Shown one piece after another: positions 20,991-30,864 of a stretch of DNA of 64,000 bases. The translations under genes and the position numbers were made by a program. The number at the start of each line of letters is the position of its first letter. The stretch's first letter is position 1. A model generated the notes under the pieces. It made no database searches. It was not told where the DNA came from and saw nothing but the letters and a program-made list of their open reading frames with translations. The stretch is taken from positions 123,246,340 through 123,310,339 of the forward strand of contig CM046875.1 in NCBI GenBank assembly GCA_025667525.1, written 5' to 3'. This DNA comes from Glebionis coronaria (lineage: Eukaryota; Streptophyta; Magnoliopsida; Asterales; Asteraceae).

Positions 20991-21070
20991 TTGTTCTTGA
21001 CTTGTTTTACTTGTTCTTGACTTGTTTTACTTGTTCTTGACTTGTTTTACTTGTTCTTGACTTGTTTTAC
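20991..21070 (+). repeat. Tandem repeat, four 20-bp units
   Basis: TTGTTCTTGACTTGTTTTAC repeated four times without change, with a degenerate fifth unit before it (20972-20990). Identity of the units suggests recent expansion. Confidence 0.95.
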
Positions 21071-21163
21071 TGTCTCATGTTTTATCATGTATTTCTTAGT
21101 GTTTCATGTGTTCCTGATTAATGTATTTCATGTTTCATGTGTTAGTATACTTGATATTTGATG

Positions 21164-21168
21164 AGAAT
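21164..21168. repeat. TSD of element A (left copy)
   Basis: AGAAT; the right copy is at 34640-34644. Confidence 0.93.
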
Positions 21169-21169
21169 T

Positions 21170-21197
21170 GATGAGACTGCTTTTATACATAGTCTCA
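21170..21197. other. Terminal hairpin of the LTR
   Basis: GATGAGACT (21170-21178) and AGTCTCATC (21191-21199 region) form a perfect 9-bp stem around GCTTTTATACAT. It is repeated at the start of the 3' LTR and, inverted, at the outer tips of the array LTRs. LTR B has one mismatch. Confidence 0.88.
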
Positions 21198-21375
21198 TCG
21201 TCCAAATCGGGCTTTAAATGCATAAAATATCATTAAAACTGCCAAATATATGCTCGTGTTTGTTACTTGTGTATTTTTAGGTACGGATATTGAGGAAATG
21301 GCAAAAGATCACAAGAATCATTCAAAAACGAACACGGGAAACGAAGCCGCACAATGAACCGGGCCCAAGTTTGGA

Positions 21376-21560
21376 TTTTACAAAAATGCCCTTGAAGAAT
21401 TGAAGATTGGCAACTTTAGTCCCTCAACTTTTGAAGATTAACACTTTATACCCCTCAAATATTCATAATTATGAATAGGGTCCCTAAAGTTTGAAGACAT
21501 TACAAGTTCAGTCCTTGAAAAATCCAAGAATTACATTTGAAGCCCTTGCAAAAAGTTTAG
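21376..21560 (+). repeat. Degenerate 30-33 bp tandem repeat in U3
   Basis: Five to six units of the pattern ATTnnCAAnnnnGGTCCCT followed by AAnTTTGAAG. The same array has about ten units in LTR B (34840-35300) and in the array LTRs (39255-39715, 51778-52240). Confidence 0.7.
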
Positions 21561-22274
21561 AAACATGTTGTGCCATATTTGACAAGTTGTCCAAACTTGT
21601 AACAAAGGGAATGAAGTTTTGAGCTATTAAATACAAAGTGAAGACAAGAAGAAAGCTTGGGGGCCAATTCTGCCAGACAGCCAAACATACACATCCACTC
21701 ACATCATGACACCTCAGCTATACCCACCCACTTACCCAAACCCTTACCCATTACCCAACCAAACCCGTAACCCACCCAATACCAGGTTTAATAAATAAAC
21801 CTGGTCAAATACCCAGTCAAACCCTACTTATTTTCCCCCCCAAACAAGTATTTTAAAAATACTTAACCCCATTTCGGATTAAACTGGTGCTAATCACCCC
21901 CATAAACCCTAGTAATCCCAGGATGAACATCACTTAATTCAAAGGGCTTTTTGCTAATTTTGTCCAGATCCCAAATTTAACTTACCCTCACCCCATCCCA
22001 CACCAAAACCGTGCACAAGACACACCCATGTGTCTTGTGGGACCCTCCCCTGCCCCGTCCCTTTCCCTCAAAACCCTAAACCAGACAAATCCAACGTCTC
22101 CTAGCTTCTACTTGGCCCCCAAGGACAAATGGACGCTCCAAGATCACTTTGCAAGCTGGCTACTTCACATGATGCCATATTGACCAATTTTCAGTCAAAA
22201 GAACAAGAGCTTTTAGGAATTTCCTTGATTAGGGTTTAGCATTTGTTTAGCATTCTAGATAGTTCTATCACTTG

Positions 22275-22282
22275 TATAAATA
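22275..22282 (+). promoter_or_regulatory. LTR TATA box overlapping a hairpin
   Basis: TATAAATA, 1.1 kb into the LTR; the copy in the 3' LTR is at 31971-31978. AATAGAGGT and ACCTCTATT form a perfect 9-bp stem overlapping its right side with a 6-nt loop, GCCTGT. Confidence 0.7.
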
Positions 22283-23677
22283 GAGGTGCCTGTACCTCTA
22301 TTATTTCTTGTTCCAGTTTTAGCTATCTCATTTGTAATTCCTTTTTACAAAATATATAAAGTTGGTATTTTTGAAGTAAATTTAATTCCTTTTATTTGTT
22401 TTTAAAAGTTGGTATGTGATTGATAGCTAAGCTGAGTTCCATTATCATTTAACAAAACATTTTGTGTTTTGAAAATTTCAGAAAGAAAGTTTCTGAAATT
22501 GGGAAATTTTTGGTGAAAATCTTGTTCAAGGTTTGGATTTTCAGGAGTAAAGTTGGTTGGTTTAAGTGTTTTTCAAAGGATTAAGTTTGAGAAAGTTTTT
22601 GAAAAAGAGGAAGTAAATTAGAAACATTGGTTTATTGGATATTTTTGTGTTTGTTCTTGTTTTTCTTAGCAGGTTTGGAGCTATTGTTTGTCAAAGGTTC
22701 TGCATAGGCCCCAGCCTATTTGGAGGTGGTCAAGCAACCACTAAGGGACCTGGATGTAGGTCCCTTAAGGTAGTTCCTTGATTCCCATTTCAATTTTCAG
22801 TTTTCTGAAAATTTATGCACATTATGTGATATGCTTGATTATGCATGAAAGTTGTTATGTGTAGTTTGAGTGTTTGAGTTTACTTATTTCTAGTTTGTAT
22901 GCATGTTATAGATGTTTAGGAATCATTTGCTTGAGTTTTGTTAAGATTTACTTTGAAAAATTTCATTATCATAAATTTAAAGGGGTGTTTGGATTTGCAC
23001 ATTATTTGAGTTTCCTTGGTTGATTTTGTGTTAAAACCTGTTAAAAACACTTCTTAGGTAGTTGGTTGGTTGTATGCTTATTGGCTTTCAATTTGGTAAG
23101 GTTTTGAAGCATTTGCATGATCAAAAGTTTGGAAATTGGCATTAAATCTGAAACTGCCTGTTGTGTCTATTTTTTTGAGTAAATTTGTGCCCCTAGTTTG
23201 ATAATCTATTAGATAATATGCTGTTTTAGGGATTGTTATTGCTTATATACCAGTTAGTGGGATTGTATGCAAGTTCTTGGTCATTGATTTCCACTTGTGT
23301 GCCAAGTAAACCAGCAAACACTCATCAGTCTAGTGTAGCCTTTATCAGAAACTTGTATGCCATTTGATTGGATTTTTTGTGCTTGATACTTGCTTATTTG
23401 TGTTGTTCTTGACTTCCCACAACCCTACTGGTTGTGGTAGTGCCCCTATTGTCCAACAAAACAACATCAAACTCAGGATCAAGTCCTCTTGATTCATCAT
23501 TTCACAAGTGAAGAAATCACTTGTGTTCATCAGTAGCAAAAGTTTAATCTGGGCACGTTTTGATTTAAGAAGCTTGATTCTTGTTTGTATTTGATTAAAA
23601 AAGTTGTTTTAAGTTAAGTGTAAGTCATAGGTTTGGGTTTTTAAAGTTTAAAAAGAAAAAAAAATTAAGTTCAAAAA

Positions 23678-23750
23678 GGACGTGGCCAGGACTCGAACCT
23701 GCGCCACTCCTCCCACACACAAACGCGTTAACCATCTCTGCCCTAGGGTC
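23678..23750 (-). other. tRNA-derived sequence in 5' LTR of element A
   Basis: On the minus strand the B box GGTTCGAGTCC (23699-23689) is a perfect consensus match. Upstream lies an A-box-like GGGCAGAGATGG and a D-arm GC…GC reading GATGGTTAACGC. T-stem pairs CAGG/CCTG. The anticodon and acceptor stems do not form, so it is a tRNA relic or SINE head. It lies in R, opposite to the element's sense. Confidence 0.7.
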
Positions 23751-23879
23751 TTTGACTGATAGCTTTCATTTCAAATTGAACTTAAAGGGATTGTGTGTTG
23801 GCTTTTCAAAAATAAGCCGTAGCTAAATAAGCCATTCCAGGCTTATTGGCTTAGCTTATTAGCTCATTTTCATTTTTCC

Positions 23880-24760
23880 TAGGATCATTGTTTAGTTTAG
23901 GATTTTTTAGCATTAAGTTTGGATTTTTCTCTTTCTTTATTTATTTTTTATCATTTTTTATTTAGCCGTTTTTAGATAATTAGTTTAAAAATAGTAAAAA
24001 TAGGTTTTAAATTTTAGAAAAATAGTTTTTAGGTTTTGATTTATATTTTTGAGGTTTACAACTAAAAAAGTTTTCAAAAAGTCTAATTTTTAATTTTATT
24101 TGATTTTAGGGTTTTTAACCAACTTTAAAATTTAATATAAAATTATTAAATAGGATTTAGAAACTTTTAATTTCATTTTTGTCTTAGTTACATTATTTAA
24201 GATTTTTGGTAATTTTTTAGAATTATTTAGTGAACTTTTAATTTTTTGGATTATTTTATTATTATTTTATTATTATTTTATTATTAAAAATTAAAGTTTG
24301 ATTTTTTAAGTTTTTACATTTTTTCTAGGTTAAAGACACTTAATTAGGAGTTTTGTCATTTTCCAAATCTTTTTAGGACTTTTCATTTATTTTCTAGAAT
24401 TAATTTAAGTTTTAATAGATTTTAATAGTTTTTAAGTGTTTAAAAATAGTTTAATTAGGTTTTAAAAAAAAAAAAAAAATACTTTTTAGCTTAATTAGGT
24501 TATTTTTGAGGTTTACAAACTATAAGATCTTGTTTAGGGCTTTTTAATAATTAATTGTGATTTTTAGGGCTTTAATTAGCATTAAAAAGTCATTATTTAA
24601 TTAATTAAAAGGTTTTAGCAAGTTTGGATTTTTTGTAAACTCTTAGAATTTTATTGTGGATTTTTAGTAATTTTTAGGAATTTTTAGGTTAAAATTTTAA
24701 TTTTTGCACTATTTACGGTTTTACGTGTTCACGTTTTCGTCTTAGTTTAATCCGTCTTCG
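23880..24760. repeat. AT-rich tail of the LTR
   Basis: TTTTTAG/TTTAATT-type low-complexity sequence, including an ATTATTTT microsatellite (24254-24292). Matches 33590-34390 in the 3' LTR and, inverted, the array LTRs (for example 35950-36480). No genes. Confidence 0.8.
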
Positions 24761-24801
24761 TAACCGTATTTTCTTTCTTATTTCTCTTTTCTTTTCTTCT
24801 C

Positions 24802-24807
24802 AATAAA
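24802..24807 (+). terminator. Polyadenylation signal of LTR A
   Basis: AATAAA in a pyrimidine-rich context about 150 bp before the LTR end; likely end of the genomic RNA. Confidence 0.5.
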
Positions 24808-24962
24808 ATCATCAATCAAAATCAATTCATTACACAACGCACTTGCCTCCTCGAGAACGAACTCACCTTGGGTCATAACTTGTGGTTTTCCTAAACCGCT
24901 CGTTAATACTCACCCTATTTACGCTCTTTTTCCTAAAAGACGTATTTCTACAACTATCATTT

Positions 24963-24979
24963 TGGCGCCGCTGCCGGGG
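24963..24979 (+). other. Primer-binding site, tRNA-Asp type
   Basis: TGGCGCCGCTGCCGGGG, three bases after the LTR. It matches the complement of plant tRNA-Asp(GUC) 3' end with one mismatch, the Athila primer. Confidence 0.9.
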
Positions 24980-25641
24980 AGGCGTGTTGTGTTTTGATTG
25001 AACATTGTTGTTTTTATACTAGCCATAAATAGTATTTGTATTAGTAGCACTCTACTAATACGTATTATCGTCTTTCGGTTTTTGTGTGAATACTATTACT
25101 ATATTGTATACGTAGAACAATAAATTCACAAGTACTCCAAATACGTGAGCAATCACAACCTTGACTTGGGAGGTCATTACCCAATCATTGTATTCGAATC
25201 TCAAACCAAAGAAAAAAGGCAAAAATAGATAAATACTTTCGTGAAGCTTGATTTTGAAAATACAAACTATAAGGTGGGTATAAGGCGGTTGTATTTCACA
25301 ACCTAAAGGAAAAAGGCTCTTAAGTGCTTCGCGCCGCCTCGTTTCCTCCGCTTGCTTGTGCGTATTTGATTTTGAGAGTGAATCGAGGGTTTTGCCGCCC
25401 AAAGTATTATTACATATCATATATATTTTCTTGGTTTCTATTGATTAAACCCTCTTGAATGATTTGGTGTTCCACCATCGTTCTAAAGTCATCGAAAGCG
25501 TTCACTCCACGTGATCGTTTTCATTCCTTGAGGCTTCTTTAATCAAGAGATTTGATTAAGGAGGAGATTTGTAGATTTATTTCTACTTAATACATTCACC
25601 AATTTCCAAAAAAGTTAATACCATCAAAAACCACAAAAAAA
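24980..25641 (+). other. Leader of element A
   Basis: Untranslated sequence between PBS and gag, similar to the leaders at 47511-48176 and 60038-60699. I see no gene; an open frame on its minus strand is not conserved in the other copies. Confidence 0.7.
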
Positions 25642-27647
25642 TTGAAAAATACAAAATACCAAAAAGAATCTTCTTTGCTCGACTCCTCGTTGTACGTGAC
25701 GTTTATGCTAACTCGTAATCAAGCAAAATGTGCACGTAGACGAAAGAACAAAACTCCCACTCCAACTCATTCTAGTGAGGAGTCTCCTATTGACGAACCC
25801 ATTGTACGAGAAGCACCAACCATGGCGAATCGAACTATGATGGAGTTACTTCAAGCACCCACCGAGGGTTATGGAGAAGCTATTGTAATTCCCGCTATCC
25901 TTGCGGATAATTTTGAGGTGAAAACGGGTTTGTTGTCGATGATCCAAAACAACAAATTCCATGGTGATGAGAAGGACAATCCCCACAACCATATCCTCCA
26001 ATTTAATCGCCTTACCGCCACGTGCAAATTCAAGGATGTCTCGAATGACTCGATTAAGATGATGCTTTTTCCATATTCCTTAACGGGGCCCGCTAAAATT
26101 TGGTTAGAGAAAGAGCCACCCAATTCTATATTGACGTGGAAGGATCTCGTTTCAAAGTTCGTGAACCAATTTTTTCCGCCCTCTAAGACTACGCATTTGA
26201 AAAATGAGATTTCTAAATTTTCACAAGAATCAAATGAAAGTTTTTCAACGGCTTGGAATAGGTTTAAGGAGATGTTACATGAATGTCCTCATCATGGTTT
26301 TTCTGACTTGCACCAAATAGACACGTTTTACAATGGACTTAACGATCATGAAAGAGATTATTTAAATGCCACCGCGGGTGGTAATTTTTTTTGTAGACGG
26401 TTGAAGAAGATTTGGTCATAATTGCGAATAGGTCTAAGGTTTATAGCCCTCGTAACACACCGAGTGTTGCCAAATTGGGCTCGTCATCATCGTCTCGTAG
26501 CATCAATGCTTTACATGATGAAGCGAATGAAGAAAATCGATTTTTTGATAGATTTGCTAGCCTTATGTCCCATTGGAAAGCTCAAGAAGCTTCGAATTCC
26601 GCTTTGGTTAAAGCGGTTTCTAAGAGTTGTTTGTCGTGTGGTGGAGCTCATGATCTTTCTAAGTGCATTACCGCGGATGGTAACACTTCGAGTGCTTATG
26701 TAGCCACGGGAACTTATAACCAAAACGGTCAAGGTTCCCGCCAAAATCAAGCTCCACAAAATCAAAATGCTAATAACTATCGAAACAACAATCAAGGTGG
26801 TAATTATCAAGGAAATCAAAGGAATTACAACAAGGGTAATTATCAAAGTGGAAATGGGCAAATTTCTAACCAAAACCAAAACCGTGATTTTCAAACTTCT
26901 ACTCATGGTTTTCAAAATGATCACACCAAAAATCTTCAAGGAGTGTTTTTGAATTATGCTAAGGCTAATGATGCTAAGTTTGACAATATGCAACGTGAAA
27001 TGGTTAGCTTAAGGTCCGAGTTGAAAAACGAGCTTAAAAACAAACTTGCTAATGAACTTAAAACTCATGCTAATAAAATGGAAGGAAATGTCACACGTCT
27101 CCAACAAAATCAACAAAAAATGGAGCAAGGTCAACATGAGATTAAGCATTTATTGTTAAAAGCGGATGCTAGGCAATCTAAGTTTGAAGACCGTATGGCT
27201 AAAATGTTTGAAGCTATCATGTGTAAGCCCTCTTCTTCGGGTGGTCTTCCTAGTGATACCATTGTGAACCCGAAAGGAGAATTGAAGGTTATTACTACTC
27301 GTAGTGGTAAAACTTTCAAAGAACCCATTTATCGTCCAAGTACTTCTATGGAGAAGGAAAAAGAGAAAGAACCCGAGGTTGTGGTAGAAAAAGAGAAAAT
27401 TACAAGCCCACGAAGTACCGCTCAAACCACACCTACGGTTGAACCCACACCAATCATGGAACCCGAGATTCCAAGGCCGATGCCTATGCCTATGCCCCAA
27501 CCCACACCACCTTTACCCTACCCTTCAAGACGAGACAAGGAAAAGGTACAAGAACGAAATAATTATCAATTTGAACTTTTTATGAAAATGTTTCGTGACT
27601 TGCATTTCAATATAAGTTTTGCCGACGCCTTAGTCATGATGCCTTGA
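25642..27647 (+). pseudogene. Athila gag (element A), one frameshift and one stop
   Basis: Starts MKNTKYQKES at 25642 or MLTRNQAK at 25705; both are conserved in the array copies. Capsid domain: NNKFHGDEKDNPHNHILQF, LFPYSLTGPAKIWL and FSTAWNRFKEMLHECPHHG (about 25910-26370). A one-base deletion near 26390 shifts the frame. The second frame (26412-27647) carries the knuckle CLSCGGAHDLSKC (CX2CX3HX4C, the Athila spacing), an Asn/Gln/Gly-rich stretch (about 26700-26900), a coiled-coil segment (about 26990-27190) and a Pro-rich part. It ends at TGA 27645-27647, where the array copies have CGA (Arg), so this is a recent C-to-T nonsense change. Gag and protease were originally one frame. Confidence 0.9.
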
Positions 27648-27668
27648 TTTGCCACGAACTTCAAAAGT

Positions 27669-28844
27669 ATGTTGAATAACAAAGAGAAATTGCAAAAATC
27701 GTCTAGTTGTTCTTCGGTTTTTCTAAGCCGCATACCTCAAAAAGTCGGTGATCCTGGAAAGTTTTTAATCCCATGTGCTATACAAGACATGGAAGAATGC
27801 TACGCCTTGGCCGATCTTGGTGCTAGTATTAATTTGATGCCTCTTGAGATTTTTAAATCGCTCAATCTTCCCAATATCACTCCTTCAAGGATGTCAATCG
27901 AAATGGCCGATCATTCTACGATTCTAGCTTGTGGAGTAGCCGAGGACGTCTTCGTAAAAGTTGGAAAGTTCTACTATCCTATAAACTTTATTGTTGTTGA
28001 CATTCCCATCGATCCTAAAGTTCCGTTAATTTTAGGTCGATCTTTTTTGGATACCTCGAGAGCACTTATCGATGTGCATGCAAGAAAAATCACTCTTCGT
28101 TTCAATGAGGAAGAACTCGTCATTAATGCAACCCAAAACTCCACTCTTTCTCATGTGTATTCTATCACATCTTTGTACAATGTCAATCCTATCAAAAACA
28201 TTTACAAAAAGATTTCCAATAGAGTTTTAGGAGTTGTAGATAAAAATGAAGTTCCGTCCCCTCCGCCGGTGGAGGTTAAGAGTGTTAAGCCTACGATTCC
28301 AATCTCGAGTGAATCTTCAGATGATGAATACGTTGATCCCGATGGGGGAGTTTTCTTTGTTGACAAACGTTTTAAAAACTTACCACCACCTAAACCAAAA
28401 CGGTTTCAAAATGTGAGAATTTTTAGTGTGACTAACATTGCTTTAGATACACCAAATATTTTTGACATAATCAAATCGGGTTTTCACAAGGAGAGTTTAA
28501 AAGATGAAAAAGGAAAAGATTTTGAATTGAATTTAAAAGATTTTTCTACAATTCTAACTCCGTCATCACCACGTGATTTGAGTACTACAAGCTCGTCTTC
28601 TCCTTTTGACGATGCTTTGTGTGGACTTAGTGTGGGGGAATCCCCTTATGTTCCATCCCCTTTCTCCACCGAGGACGAGATATTTGATCCTGGAATTGCT
28701 TATATAGGGAAATATCGGTCTTCCACCGATGCAATAAATGGAAAATCTTTTCATTTGATTGGTGCGAGTCTACCTCGAGTAGCTCATGTTTTTAGAGACT
28801 TACCCATTGTCCCACCCTTCTATTTCTTCTCTCCTATTTCTTGA
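27669..28844 (+). pseudogene. Athila protease fused to an unrecognised C-terminal region
   Basis: In frame with the preceding gag once the TGA is ignored; the open part begins MLNNKEKLQ. Aspartic protease: [12 protein letters not shown] (Asp at residue 49 of this segment) and [10 protein letters not shown]. After SHVYSI (about 28170) similarity to the array polyprotein ends. Instead of the linker to RT there are about 220 residues rich in Ser, Pro, Asp and Lys: PSPPPVEVK, ISSESSDDEYVDPDG, LPPPKPKRFQNVRIF, GLSVGESPYVPSPF, EDEIFDPGIAYIGKY, ending FYFFSPIS. The phrase IFDPGI recurs in another frame at about 28917-28934, just after the stop. I do not recognise this tail. It replaces the whole RT-RNase H-integrase part. 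Confidence 0.85.
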
Positions 28845-28925
28845 AACTCTTTGAGTTTTTGTTGACTATTGATGAAGTGGCGTTGGTTTGTTTTTCCAAT
28901 GAAAACGAGAACGCCATCTTCGATC

Positions 28926-28967
28926 CCGGTATTTTGCACCATTTAAGGACTTAGTCCTTAATACCGG
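28926..28967. other. Two-tier inverted repeat after the protease-tail ORF
   Basis: CCGGTA…TACCGG encloses TTAAGGAC-TTA-GTCCTTAA. Both stems are perfect, with a 9-nt bulge on the left side only. Confidence 0.85.
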
Positions 28968-29410
28968 TTGTTTTTGGGCCTTGTTTATCATGTAAGCCCC
29001 ACCAAAAATTGACCATACCATGATATCCCTAAATGATCACATTTATGGGGATTCGAGTCGAGCTTTTGACTCGGTTATCAAAAACAAGGTGCCTCGTGGG
29101 GGAGACCCATGCTTATCCATGTACATATTATTGCTTTCTAATTAGTGTAATGTGAGGGGATTTGTGCCCTTCCAACCTTTGTTCCGTGGTTGTTTGTGCA
29201 TTGTGGTTTTTAGATCATGATCTTCACGATTGGAGCCTCTCGTGTTCGTTTTATGGGAGCACCCGATCGTTTGCTTTGAAGACATTTCTCAATATCCATA
29301 TGATATATCCTTTTGATGTTCTAACCTTAGGTTTTTAGCACACTTCATAAACGGCTATTGATTTAATGGTTACACCCTTTCCATGCTAGATTAGGCATTC
29401 GACTACGTCT

Positions 29411-29481
29411 CTAGTATGGGGTGTTTGCACCCCTAGACTCGAAACGTTGAGGACAATGTTTAACTTTAGTATGGGGGGGGG
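29411..29481 (+). other. Two internal PPT-like motifs of element A
   Basis: CTAGTATGGGG (29411-29421) and TTTAGTATGG with an 11-G run ending at 29483 or nearby. Both share the AGTATGGGG core of the PPT at 30852-30864. Counterparts exist at 41297-41304, 41354-41362, 53826-53833 and 53883-53891. Confidence 0.75.
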
Positions 29482-30125
29482 GGTGAATAGATACTTGCCT
29501 TGCCAAACCTTCACGCTTTCCAAAGTTTATCTTTTTGTTTATCGTTTTGTTGCAAAATAAGGCTAAAAATGGCCAAAATTTTAAATTTTTCTCATATTTT
29601 ATAAGTGTTTGAAGACACGAATGTAGGTTTTCCGATGGCGAGAATAAGAGTAATTTTTGACTCGACCGTGCGTGTTGAGCACTTAGCTTTGATTCCTTAA
29701 CTACACATTAGGCTAAGTCTCTTAAATGAGGACGAGAAATGATAGAGTTAATTATAAGTTACTATGCTAAACGTAGAGTACTCGTATTCTTTCAAAAACT
29801 CATGTGTTCTCGTTATTTGCTGATTCTCCCTTCGCTTGTAAATATTTTTTTCTTAATAAATATTGACTTAGCGGTTTAATTAGGATTGTTGGGTTTCTAG
29901 TCTTTTCTAGTAGCTTCCGTGTAATTAAATTGGGAAGACATTAAGGTATCGCCAGCGTCACGATTTTGAAGTATTGGCACCCCAATAATCGAAAGCTTCA
30001 CCCAATAATAAGATTTCAAGTGCTCACCTAAATCTAGCAAACAATTTGAAGCCCCACAAGGCCTAAAATCTATGCAAAATTGAAAGTGAATCAAGCCTTA
30101 ATCTTCGAAGCTTTAAAGATCCAAA

Positions 30126-30310
30126 ATTCGCTTTTGCGTGAGGATATACGTCTTTGGCTAATAAAACCACCGATGAGGCGGATAATAAAAGGCAAGGCAA
30201 GACCGAAGTCATAATAAAAGCTTCATGGCGAAGTTGAATAAAAGATGGAGGTAAACCAAAGATAATAAGGCCCTTCCGTTAGGGGGCGTATAAAAGTCTT
30301 GGTAATAAGT
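30126..30310 (+). other. Array of small hairpins separated by AATAAAAG-type linkers
   Basis: Short stems recur every 25-30 nt: CGC-TTTT-GCG (30129-30138), CCACC-GATGA-GGCGG (30167-30181), CTTC-ATGGC-GAAG (30221-30233), CCCT…AGGGG (about 30271-30286). They are separated by ATAATAAAAG, AATAAAAG, ATAATAAGG and TATAAAAG. The whole string is conserved at 40467-40640 and 52995-53170 on the minus strand. Confidence 0.65.
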
Positions 30311-30851
30311 CTCATGTTCAAAACCGTTATAAAACCGTGTTTATCGATTCTTCTTGTCAACTTAATTTTTTAACATCGTTGTCTATTAGGAGGGGTTATT
30401 GATTTGATGGTCTTAGTTACACCGTTAGGACTCTATTTTTAGACCTAAATCTCTATTATCGCATAAGTCAACAATGTATCCTCGTGAAACATTCAAGACA
30501 AAATAAAATATAAGAGATACAACTTAGGAATAATGGGAGGATAAGTACGTGATTAGGGCATATGAGTAGTGTTAGCATTACTAACTTATAATGACAATGA
30601 TCTCGTTGCACGCTTGGCATGGAATTAAGGTGAAAATCGAGTACGATGAAATTATTTCTAACGAAGCATTCACGTGTTCTTATTCTATGAACCTAAACGT
30701 CCCATTTTGCGATGAAAATCATACATTATGTCTAAAACACAAGTAGTAATAATAGTAGTAGTATAGCTAGTTATCAATAAAGTGAATAAATTGAATTTTG
30801 GAGGTGCTTAGATACTTTATTCTAGCATTGCGTGAGGGCACGACAATGGTT

Positions 30852-30864
30852 TAGTATGGGGGAG
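30852..30864 (+). other. Polypurine tract of element A
   Basis: TAGTATGGGGGAG directly abuts the 3' LTR; same sequence (inverted) beside LTR1 and LTR2. Confidence 0.92.

Larger units (their letters stand above)
21169..24959 (+). repeat. 5' LTR of element A
   Basis: TGAT…ATCA, 3791 bp. In order: terminal hairpin (21170-21197), degenerate approximately 30-bp repeats (21376-21560), TATA (22275), GCTTATT words, antisense tRNA-like sequence (23678-23750), AT-rich tail (about 23880-24760), polyadenylation signal (24802). The distance from TATA to AATAAA implies an R region near 2.5 kb, so most of the odd features are transcribed at both RNA ends. Compared with the 3' LTR it has a longer ATTATTTT run and a longer A tract. 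Confidence 0.95.
28845..30851 (+). other. 3' spacer of element A
   Basis: Two kilobases without convincing ORFs, yet clearly alike in elements A, C and D (about 28990-30850 with the reverse complements of 39930-41730 and 52450-54260). It holds three PPT-like motifs and the hairpin array. No env-like gene. Confidence 0.75.

Noticed and set aside
25055..25420. 121-codon minus-strand ORF in the leader of element A
   Set aside because: Not preserved in the leaders of C and D apart from a shorter piece; no coding signature.
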